Under the pieces are notes generated by a model that saw nothing but the letters and a program-made list of their open reading frames with translations, was not told the DNA's origin and did not search any database. From NCBI GenBank assembly GCA_027596945.1, contig JADGJH010001245.1:1-11075 (forward strand): a DNA stretch of 11,075 bases, read 5' to 3'. This stretch comes from Physocladia obscura (lineage: Eukaryota; Chytridiomycota; Chytridiomycetes; Chytridiales; Chytriomycetaceae). The translations under genes were made by a program, and so were the position numbers. Shown here in pieces: positions 1 through 11,075 of the stretch. The number at the start of each line of letters is the position of its first letter. The first letter of the stretch is position 1.

Positions 1-184
1 TCATTAAACTTTTTTGATGAATAGAGTGGCCTACTAATAGGCAATACTCAATTAAGAAGATATTCAAAGCAACAAGTCGAATCAAAAGAGCTGAAAATGT
101 GCTATTATTCCATTAGTTGCTGCATGCAAAAACTTTTACTTGAGTGGCACATCCCAGAAATGAAGTTGTTAAAGGATTTATTTT

Positions 185-395
185 TAAGAATGGAGAAATT
201 TAATGTTCTGCCTTTGTTTCACAAATTCAAAAAGAAAGAAATTTACTATTATTGGAAATTGTCTAAATGAGACACAAATTTGAATATTTGTTTAAAAGCT
301 CTATTCTTAGAAAAATAAACAAGAAAATTTAACCAAAATTAAATTAATGTGCTCAGGAAAACAGTTTAAAGTGAATCCACAGGTGCAGGATTAAC
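185..395 (+). repeat. Copy A of a diverged direct duplication
   Basis: By eye this stretch aligns in order with about 1043-1240. Shared islands include AAGAATGG, AATGTTCT followed two bases later by CTTTGT, a 13-base identical block CTATTCTTAGAAA (301-313 and 1146-1158), an AAATTAA/AAATTAT block, and AAGTGAATC followed by GGATT (about 369-393 and 1214-1233). The order is kept, the spacing is similar, and small indels separate the islands. The start and end are approximate because the alignment was done by hand. Confidence 0.45.
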
Positions 396-625
396 AAAGC
401 TCCCTAATTTTTGCTTGTTTCTTGCCAGATGAACTGAATGAAGTAACAATATTTACTCTACAACAACTCATAGATGGTGAATCATCCTGAAACAAAATTG
501 AAATACCAGTTACAGTAAGTTCAGCCAAAACTAAGTAACAAAAAAGCAGTGGTATGGCTTTCACATTTGAATTCTCTCTCAACAAATGAATTTTCCATGT
601 TGTCACTAACACAGCCATGTTTGCT

Positions 626-762
626 TTCTGGAGATGTTTGTATTGTGTTTGGGGTTGTGGAAGATTTGTATTTGGATGACAGTGGCAATTCAGTAATGAT
701 TTCTGAATTGCCACAAATTCCCCAAATCTTCACAAATCCCAAACCAAACTCCCATCCCAGAT
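626..762. repeat. Long imperfect inverted repeat (fold-back)
   Basis: The core is a perfect 12-bp stem, GTGGCAATTCAG (682-693) pairing with CTGAATTGCCAC (703-714) around a 9-nt loop. Outside an internal loop, a second stem pairs TTGTGGAAGATTTG (655-668) with CAAATCTTCACAA (723-735), leaving one bulged G. Further out GTTTGGG (647-653) matches CCCAAAC (738-744), and the CTGGAGATG region near 628 matches the CATCCCAG region near 753-760 imperfectly. The repeated pairing at increasing distance makes chance unlikely. It could be a degraded fold-back transposon or an inverted duplication. A hairpin RNA is possible, but nothing in the sequence proves transcription. Confidence 0.55.
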
Positions 763-950
763 ATAATAAATTATCTAGTAATAAACATACTTATACAATG
801 AAACAAGAACAATTGATTCAATTTTAATAAAGGACCTCCCAAAAGCCAAATTTCTGTAAATAAATTTGGTGCTGCCTCAACTGTTGAATAAGTTGCTGCT
901 ACTTTCTGTTAGATTTAAGAAAGAACATGTTATACAAGCTGAATAAATAG

Positions 951-993
951 TAAATAATATTTAATATAGAATTGGAAATAGAAATATTATTTA
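951..993. repeat. AT-only inverted repeat
   Basis: TAAATAATATTT (951-962) and AAATATTATTTA (982-993) are perfect reverse complements, 12 bp, around a 19-nt loop. Because both arms are purely A/T in an AT-rich region, chance is a fair explanation. A shorter inverted repeat, CCAAATTT (846-853) with AAATTTGG (862-869), lies nearby. Confidence 0.35.
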
Positions 994-1042
994 TTAGATA
1001 ACTGTGAAAGAATATAAAGTTCATTTCATTCACAGCAGAATT

Positions 1043-1240
1043 CAAGAATGGGGATTAAATGTTCTAACTTTGTCTTTCACATTTGAACATTTTCTTTTCT
1101 TGAGAAATTGATTATTAATCAATATTGAGGCATTTAAAAATATTTCTATTCTTAGAAATAAATAATAAGATTCTAAAACTAAATTATACTTTATTGTGTC
1201 AATTCCACTAGTTCAAGTGAATCTGCCTTCATGGGATTCA
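1043..1240 (+). repeat. Copy B of a diverged direct duplication
   Basis: This is the partner of about 185-395, roughly 850 bases downstream and in the same orientation. It overlaps the end of a minus-strand open frame (1191-1376). At the matching place copy A has a stop codon in the corresponding frame (GATTCACTTTAA, read on the minus strand), so if this frame was ever coding, copy A is dead. No function is recognised. Confidence 0.45.
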
Positions 1241-1580
1241 ATATTTTCCACTCTGGGTGCCAACACAAAACTGTTCTAATCACAGGGGCCAATACTTGTT
1301 GCCAGCCAAAATCATCATTGCAAGTTGCAGTAAAAGGAATGACCAAGTTGCAATTACCACAATCAAAACTATACACCCATTACAAATATAATTTTCCACT
1401 TGAATTGGCTATCAAATCTGTTCAGGCTTTTAACTCTGTCTTTCTTAAGAACCACACAGCTCCACATTTTTATCAGCAATACTAGCATGGTGTCTTGCCC
1501 CAAATTTTACACTGAAGATGGTAGAATTATGTCTTACGAAGACTTTTTACTTATTTTTTCAACCATCTAGTATATTTTCC

Positions 1581-1676
1581 TTTTTTTTTTTTTTGCTTAT
1601 CCTTCCAAACACATGTATTATTATACATTACGATGCTTAATTTTTTAAACGCAGGTAGTATTTTTTTTTTTTTTTT
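1581..1676. repeat. Two homopolymer T tracts
   Basis: Runs of 14 T (1581-1594) and 16 T (1661-1676) lie downstream of the minus-strand F-box gene. They are simple low-complexity sequence. On the minus strand they read as A tracts and could be traces of retroposed poly(A), but no element boundary is visible. Confidence 0.7.
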
Positions 1677-1767
1677 GAATGAAAAATGATTGATGTTGAA
1701 TTTTTTTCAGGTTGGCAAAACCAACCTTGTACACTAGGGCCCTGACGCATAATTCAATTCCTTTTGA

Positions 1768-2619
1768 TTATTGCTGAAACATAATAACAGCTTCGTTTTC
1801 CATACGATAACTCCAATCTTCGTCTGATCTTGAGATTCGATGCACTGGGTATCGTTCAATAATCACTCCTTCATCGGAAAGTTTCCAAGTCATCGAATGG
1901 CCCGGAAAGTGCATAGTGGAAGAATACGTCATATTTGGCTTAAGAACAATTAACGCGCTTGTTTCGTTCAAATCATCAATATGGTTGAAAATTTTGAAAT
2001 TGAGAGCCCATATACAACCACACAGTTCTGACAATGTCAGCTTTGTTCGTGTAGCGTCAAGTTCAGCAATGACGTACGATGCTTTCCATTTGGATTTCCA
2101 TACTATCCCGTGTTGCGACGGTGCATGCGTCGGCAAAGTTTGCGAAAGGACCGATCGCATTTCGTCTCTGGAACAAGGCTGAAACGAATCTGGTGGCACA
2201 GAAAGTTAGCGGTGAAAGTAATAGGATGGGAGAACAGAAATGGGACATGGGCGATATGTAACCTCCTTCAGTTACCGTTGTTGACGCATTCCTTGCTGTC
2301 AACACGACAGTAATATCTGCATCCGTTAGAAGATGAGCAAGGCTGGAATAATCAACAAGTGGATGCAGATTTAGAGTAATGTTCCTTTTTTTCAGCCAGT
2401 GTACGTGGCACAATTTCTTCCACACCAGTTCGTCATTTGCAAGAATGTTCCATTGCTGGCTGACAACAGCACATTGACAGAGCGTTTTCGGATCTGCTCT
2501 TGATTTCGACAAGGGTTACAAGCTTCAAAAAAAAACAGTTTGTGCAGATTTTCGTTACCAGCGATGGCGTTGAACACCTTCAATGCAACCTCTCGCGGAA
2601 GACTTGAAAAATTCTGCAT
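1768..2619 (-). CDS. F-box protein, distal tandem copy (3 exons)
   Basis: Model on the minus strand: exons 2559-2619, 2276-2496 and 1768-2178, with introns of 62 and 97 nt, giving 230 residues and a TAA stop. Residues 7-50 form an F-box: LPREVALKVF, then ADPKTL, VVSQQW, LANDELVW and KKLC. F-boxes bind Skp1 and bring substrates to SCF ubiquitin ligases. A segment near residues 76-107 (DYSSLA, ADITVVL) matches a SAP-like helical motif that is clearer in the neighbouring paralog. The rest, about 118-230, is a conserved tail with W121, LSELCG (144-148), PGHSMTW (186-192), a YP..RISR block (204-211) and DW (215-216). I associate this tail with uncharacterised F-box proteins of protists and green algae; that is from memory. 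The ATG is the only one giving an F-box in frame. The first intron is phase 1, as in the paralog; the second is phase 0 here. No substrate can be named. Confidence 0.82.
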
Positions 2620-2715
2620 CTATCTTGTATTTGAAATACCGTTCAATTACTGATTAAAAAAGATTGAATTAAAAAAATAAAAAAGAATTCTGATCAAAAC
2701 CCAATATTTTATTTT

Positions 2716-3521
2716 TCAAGTCGAATACAAGATAGCATGTCCGTTCTGCATTGAAAAGCTCCAGTCTTTGTTGCGACTAACGACAAGCTCTGGATAACTT
2801 TCTACTTGCACATCATTTGCATAGAATCGCCACTTCATTGAATGACCCGGCGCAATCATTGCGGATTCGTAAGTGTAGTCTGGATTGAATTTGGCATACA
2901 TGCTTTCCTGTTCTGGCGGCCATTGCTTGAATCGAATTAGCCAATTCACGCCACACAGTTCTTCTTTAGTAAGAATAACCCGCTTGGCGTCCAACTCTGC
3001 AACTATGAACGATGCTTTCCATTTTGATCGCCAAATAATTCCTTGTTGCGGCGGTGAATGTTTCGGAAGAGTAGAAACAAGTTTGGATATCAAATCACTC
3101 TTGTCAAACAGCCCTGTTTATAGTACCAAATTCAGCCACAAACACAAATATGCATATTATTTACCGGTTATATCAACTTTCCGGACTGCTAGTACCCCCT
3201 TGATCTCTTTGACAGTCAACGATCCCGCCAAACTGGTGTAATCAACTCGCGGATGAAGATCATGCTTGATGTGTTTCATGCGTGACCAACGCAGTCCACA
3301 CATGTTGCGCCAAATTACTTCGTCGTTGGCGAGAGAGTTCCAAGTTCGTGACAGTAGTGTGCATCTTGAAAGTGTTTTCGGTCCTATTCTTCTTTCCAGC
3401 TCAAAATATGCATGCATATGGGAGACAGGTAAGATCGAAAATCAGTGACAGAGTGCCTACCTCTCAGATATCCTAGAATCTTGATGCTAAGTTCACGAGG
3501 TAGATTTTCCAAAATATCCAT
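2716..3521 (-). CDS. F-box protein, proximal tandem copy (3 exons)
   Basis: Model on the minus strand: exons 3461-3521, 3165-3383 and 2716-3113, with introns of 77 and 51 nt, 225 residues, TGA stop. The F-box is at residues 7-49 (LPRELSIKIL, GPKTLSRC, LLSRTW, LANDEVIW). Residues 76-107 read LTVKEIKGVL and then DKSDLI, which fits the short SAP-like or C-terminal-ARMET-like helical motif (LsvkElK..L..r..d....eKsdL). Residues 118-225 form the same conserved tail as the neighbour: IIWRSKWKAS, ELCG, NW, PGHSMKW, SYPELVVSR and DW. First exons are 61 nt in both copies and the first intron sits at the same codon and phase, so this is a tandem duplication with clear divergence. The genes are 96 bp apart, head to tail. 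A role as SCF adaptor is inferred from the F-box; the target is unknown. Confidence 0.85.
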
Positions 3522-3617
3522 TTGTTTCTATTTTTTTTTTTCTTTTTTTTTGCAATTTCAAATGTGTTTTCTCACAAATTTTCCAGAGATTTCCTCGACA
3601 ATTGAAGGAGGATCGTG
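3522..3617. promoter_or_regulatory. 96-bp divergent intergenic region
   Basis: Only 96 bases separate the start codon of the proximal F-box gene (minus) from that of the receptor-phosphodiesterase gene (plus), so both promoters and 5' leaders must fit here or overlap coding sequence. It contains T runs at 3531-3541 and 3543-3551, split by one C, of the poly(dA:dT) kind that commonly disfavours nucleosomes in fungal promoters. No clear TATA box was seen. The start context of the plus gene is GGAGGATCGTG before ATG. Confidence 0.5.
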
Positions 3618-8234
<4,617 letters not shown>

Positions 8235-8238
8235 ATTA

Positions 8239-8264
8239 ACACACACACACACACATACACACAC
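8239..8264. repeat. CA dinucleotide microsatellite
   Basis: Eight AC units (8239-8254), one AT interruption, then four more AC units to 8264, followed by a degenerate CA-rich tail to about 8285. It begins five bases after the phosphodiesterase stop codon, so it is probably in that 3' untranslated region and may vary in length between strains. Confidence 0.9.
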
Positions 8265-8462
8265 TCAAATCCACACGCACAAACATATTTGACAAATTTT
8301 GAGCAAGAGTCTTTTTTCAAAAATAGTTTACTCCTTCAATCCTGAACCACTTTTTTCACCACTTTTCATATCAGAAGCCTTTTTGATGGTGCTAGTAATG
8401 GTGATGACCGACAATGGTCAATTGATTCCACGTTCTCTTCAACATCAATAATTCTCGATTTG

Positions 8463-8491
8463 GTATTTTTGCACAACAGCAGCAAAAATAC
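8463..8491. repeat. Perfect 10-bp hairpin in 3' region
   Basis: GTATTTTTGC (8463-8472) and GCAAAAATAC (8482-8491) are exact reverse complements around a 9-nt loop. The hairpin lies 63 bases beyond the casein kinase stop, so it is probably in that gene's 3' untranslated region. It may affect mRNA stability or 3' end formation; this is inference. Confidence 0.6.
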
Positions 8492-8554
8492 AAGAACGTC
8501 GCTAGGGATCTCATTTGAAAAACACACTCAAATTATATCTTATTTTCTTTTTCT

Positions 8555-10844
8555 TCAATCACTTCCTCCTGCACAACACGCACAAAATTTTTCCCACAAA
8601 GTTTTTGTCTTTAATTTTTGCGCTTTCTTTGAAGCACCTTTTTCTTCTTTTTTACTTGCTTCCTTGTTACCTTTTGGCGCTTCGGATTCTTTTTCAGCTG
8701 GTTGATTTTGTGATACCACAATATTATTTGATTTTCCGCCATTTTCTTTAATTACTGATGATCTCGCTGCTGTACGTTCATTTGGAACCAACGATTCACG
8801 GTTATCATTCTTTTGAATTAAGTTAGTAGCATTTACAGGTACTGGAATCTGGGATGACGGAATTTCGCCAGTTTCATTCGCGACAGGTGTGAGACCTTCT
8901 GCAGTTGATTGATGCGCAATAGCTGCTGTTGACGCTTCTGGCTTTTTTGACTCGCGTTGCCGCTCTTTTTTATTTTTCTGATGATCTAATTCAATCATCC
9001 AATCATACACTCCATCGTCAATAAATCCATTTTTGGCAAGAACTTTTGCAGAGTTAATAAAATTTACAGATAATTTTTTTCTCACCTTTGTTAAGTAAAC
9101 CCCTCAAATACTCATAGTCTGGCTCAGCATCAAATTTGAGGTCCCGAACATAGTTCTGGTAAACACTAAATTCATCTGGAAGACTTTCGCATAGCTCTTT
9201 GATTGGTGTAGATTGCTTTTTTTCGCCGATTTTTTCATATTTTTGCTTATTTGTTGCTGCTTTGAGACCTTGCCACGGAAGTGAACCTCTCAAAAAATAA
9301 AAAAACACATGCCCAAGAGCTTCCAAGTCATCCCTTCGAGATTGCTCTTTGATTATAATTGAGAGTTTTTTCAATAACTAAAAATGTTCTTTTTATTTTT
9401 ATTTGTTTACCTCGTCCAAGGTGAGTGTTAATACTCATATAACGAGCTGTTCCGCTTAAACTCTTTTTTTCACGATAGGGTATGTGCGCTTTTGTTTTAG
9501 GGTCACGGTATTGTTTTGCCATTCCAAAATCAACCATATACACCATTGAAGCAGAGTGAGGATGGCTGGCACTGTGAGACTGCAATATCGGAGTCAGTTC
9601 TATTCGTTTGTTCGTTTATATTTTTTTATTATTAATTTTTCAATAACAGAAACGAATTATGTCGCTAGTTATTATATCTTAGTTTTAATTTCTTCCTTCG
9701 GCACTCACCGTGTCGAGACAGCCTGCCAATTAGAAAATTATCAGGCTTAATATCACGATAAATCAAATTTTTCTCATGAAGAGTTTGTGCACGCGTAATC
9801 TGATCAATGTATGCTCAACAAAATGAAACTGACTATAAAATGAAAAATTAATCACCATTTGTTTTGCAACCATACAGACAGTTTTGATAGAGAATTTGCG
9901 ATGGCACAAGTCAAACATGTCTTCAAGTGACGGGCCAAGTAAGTCAATACAGAGAACATTATGCAATCCTTCTTGTCCAAAATAGTAAGCTGAAGGAATT
10001 CCGATGCTATTTGCTAATAATCTGTAGGTCTTATATTCGTCACGTAGCTGCGGTGCGTCACTTTTACGGGGTTCGAATTTGATAGCAATTGGAACATTGT
10101 TAAGCATATTCAATCCTTTAATCATTAATCGTTTTAAAGAAATTCCAATTTGTGAATGTTTTTAGTTTTTTTTTAACCTTCATAGATTACGCCGAATGAT
10201 CCCTCACCAATCTTTTTTCCGACTTTGTAGTGAGTTCCGATAATATTTGCAGAAGATAAACTACTTTTTGAAGATGTTTTTGTTTCTGTTTTTAATCCAC
10301 TCGTTTGACCTTGTATGGTTGGAGCTTTTTGTGTCGGGGATTTGTCGCCATTATTTTTGGAGGCTTGTTTAGATTTTGAAGGCCGTTGGTCAACACTGTT
10401 TCTTTTACTAGTGTTTTCATCTTCGCTTGCAATATCCCTTGTTGCCTTTACTTTGGAGGTACGCAACTTTTCTGAGGGAATTGGTTGATCCGGAGTCTCT
10501 TTTTTAGGTGAACTCCCCTGTTGCCGTGAAGAAACAGCCGAAATACGTATATGTGGAGATGGGCCAGTTTCTTTGTCGTCAGATGGAGAACTTGCTGCAG
10601 CTCCTCGACTGGTAAGCGGCATTGTTGAAACTGTTGGCGAAATCACGGAAGATGTGGTTGTAATTATAATTTGCGCCCGTTTTTTTTCGTTCTCTTCTTC
10701 TCCCGTTTGATTGCGTTGTTGTTGAAGATATTGCTGCTGATGTTCGTCTGATATTGGATTTTTTGAGTCTTTTTTTGGCGTTTCTTGCTGTTCAGCAAAG
10801 CGTGCGGGTTCTGCAAGTTCGGTTTCGGGTTGCGTTCCTGCCAT
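8555..10844 (-). CDS. YCK1/2-like: Casein kinase 1, Yck1/2 type
   Basis: Model on the minus strand, six exons: 10178-10844, 9856-10115, 9709-9799, 9411-9599, 9086-9346, 8555-9042; 1956 nt, 651 residues. The kinase domain runs from about Y206 to M505. It has the glycine loop [11 protein letters not shown] (213-223), ATP lysine K235 in [14 protein letters not shown] (D325, K327, N330) and DFG at 363-365. It also has [49 protein letters not shown] and the typical DDGVYDWM end. These match fungal Yck1/Yck2 (S. pombe Cki1/Cki2) plasma-membrane kinases, which act in morphogenesis, endocytosis and nutrient sensing. The C-terminus reads [11 protein letters not shown]643, C645 and C646 are candidate palmitoylation sites, although Yck proteins usually end exactly in CC. 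Residues 1-205 are a Ser/Thr/Gln/Lys-rich disordered extension, long for the family. The intron 3 acceptor (AATAG at 9600) is the only one keeping frame and inserts about 15 Ser/His-rich residues before the DFG strand. The paralog identity within the family is not decided. Confidence 0.92.
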
Positions 10845-11007
10845 CTAATCTCAGAAAGATGTGATTTGCAGTGAGCGATTATTCGATATTCTATTTTTCT
10901 GGCGTCTTAGGTTCCGAAGACTGTGCTGGAAACAGTTATTTTGTTTTTCACCTTTCTTCCTTTTGCTAATCGCATTGTTCAAAAAAAAAAAAAAAATCAT
11001 AACACCC
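10845..11007. promoter_or_regulatory. Upstream region of the casein kinase gene
   Basis: About 160 bases precede the kinase start codon on the minus strand. A run of 16 A (10981-10996) lies near the far end. If the plus-strand start at 11008 is real, this is a second short divergent promoter. No further motif is recognised. Confidence 0.4.
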
Positions 11008-11075
11008 ATGACACAAAATTTTACAGAACACGTTCAGCCAATCCATCAAATCCAACCTGTGCACATTTGGCAGTG
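11008..11075 (+). CDS. Possible 5' end of a divergent gene (partial)
   Basis: An ATG at 11008 opens a frame that stays open to the window end (22 codons, beginning MTQNFTEHVQ and rich in Gln, His and Ile). It lies head to head with the casein kinase gene. The piece is too short for any family assignment and an open run of this length is expected by chance fairly often, so this is only a candidate. Local base composition is less A/T-biased than the flanking intergenic DNA, which is weak support. Confidence 0.25.
   Translation, partial: MTQNFTEHVQPIHQIQPVHIWQ

Larger units (their letters stand above)
1..1767. other. AT-rich gene-poor region, no supported gene
   Basis: No convincing gene was found here on either strand. 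Short open frames exist (for example 391-714 on the minus strand, 549-827 on the plus strand, and two overlapping ones on opposite strands at 1191-1485), but none shows a family motif and none extends through plausible introns. The stretch holds repeat structure: a long imperfect fold-back at 626-762, a diverged direct duplication (about 185-395 against 1043-1240), AT-rich inverted repeats at 846-869 and 951-993, a small hairpin at 1709-1727, and T tracts at 1581-1594 and 1661-1676. The last 60-100 bases probably hold the 3' untranslated region of the minus-strand F-box gene. The whole looks like old, decayed repeat or pseudogene DNA; that is inference. Confidence 0.6.
8235..8554. other. 3' region between convergent genes
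   Basis: Receptor-phosphodiesterase (plus) and casein kinase (minus) end facing each other, so this 320-base stretch must hold both 3' untranslated regions. It contains a CA microsatellite just after the plus-strand stop and a perfect hairpin at 8463-8491. An AATAAA-like hexamer overlaps the plus-strand stop codon (8230-8235). No separate gene was seen. Confidence 0.6.

Noticed and set aside
391..827. Overlapping open frames on both strands (391-714 minus, 521-742 minus, 549-827 plus)
   Set aside because: They overlap the fold-back repeat, show no motif and no supporting splice structure; the open length is expected in such DNA.
1916..2313. Plus-strand open frames opposite the F-box gene
   Set aside because: They are antisense shadows of conserved F-box tail codons, with no family similarity.
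8239..8290. CA-rich stretch as a CRISPR-like or regulatory array
   Set aside because: It is a simple dinucleotide microsatellite without spacers.
8460..8751. Plus-strand open frames with hydrophobic Phe/Leu-rich text
   Set aside because: They are mirror images of the Lys/Glu-rich casein kinase tail encoded on the minus strand.

Overview
The window is nuclear DNA from a eukaryote. It is AT-rich, its genes carry many short GT-AG introns (43-109 nt in the models below), and it has long T/A tracts and a CA microsatellite. The best clue to lineage is a Yck-type (plasma-membrane) casein kinase 1 on the right, whose kinase core reads like fungal Yck1/Yck2. Next to it lies an animal-type class I cyclic-nucleotide phosphodiesterase (PDE) joined to a GABA-B/natriuretic-receptor-like extracellular domain. 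Together these fit a zoosporic (chytrid-like) fungus. That assignment is an inference, and another intron-rich opisthokont protist is possible.

Layout, left to right. 1-1767: AT-rich sequence with no gene I can support. It holds a long imperfect fold-back (626-762), a diverged direct duplication (about 185-395 against 1043-1240) and two long T tracts. 1768-2619 (-) and 2716-3521 (-): two tandem paralogous F-box genes, each with three exons. 3522-3617: a 96-bp gap between divergently oriented genes. 3618-8234 (+): one 15-exon gene, by my splicing model 1257 residues. It encodes a long N-terminal leader, a hydrophobic signal segment, a periplasmic-binding-protein type I/ANF-receptor ectodomain, one transmembrane helix, a 340-residue Ser-rich cytosolic linker and a complete PDE catalytic domain. 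8235-8554: the 3' region between convergent genes, with a microsatellite and a perfect 10-bp hairpin. 8555-10844 (-): a six-exon casein kinase 1 gene (651 residues) with a 205-residue disordered N-terminal extension and a cysteine cluster near the C-terminus. 10845-11007: short upstream region. 11008-11075 (+): a possible start of another divergent gene, cut by the window edge.

The main discovery candidate is the receptor-phosphodiesterase. It has the layout of a natriuretic-peptide-receptor guanylyl cyclase (ligand domain, one membrane helix, cyclic-nucleotide enzyme) but carries the enzyme that destroys the messenger. A ligand outside the cell could therefore directly control cAMP/cGMP breakdown at the membrane. 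The F-box genes (ubiquitin-ligase adaptors) and the casein kinase are probably just neighbours. All exon borders were deduced by hand from splice-site consensus, frame continuity and family conservation; no transcript data were available.
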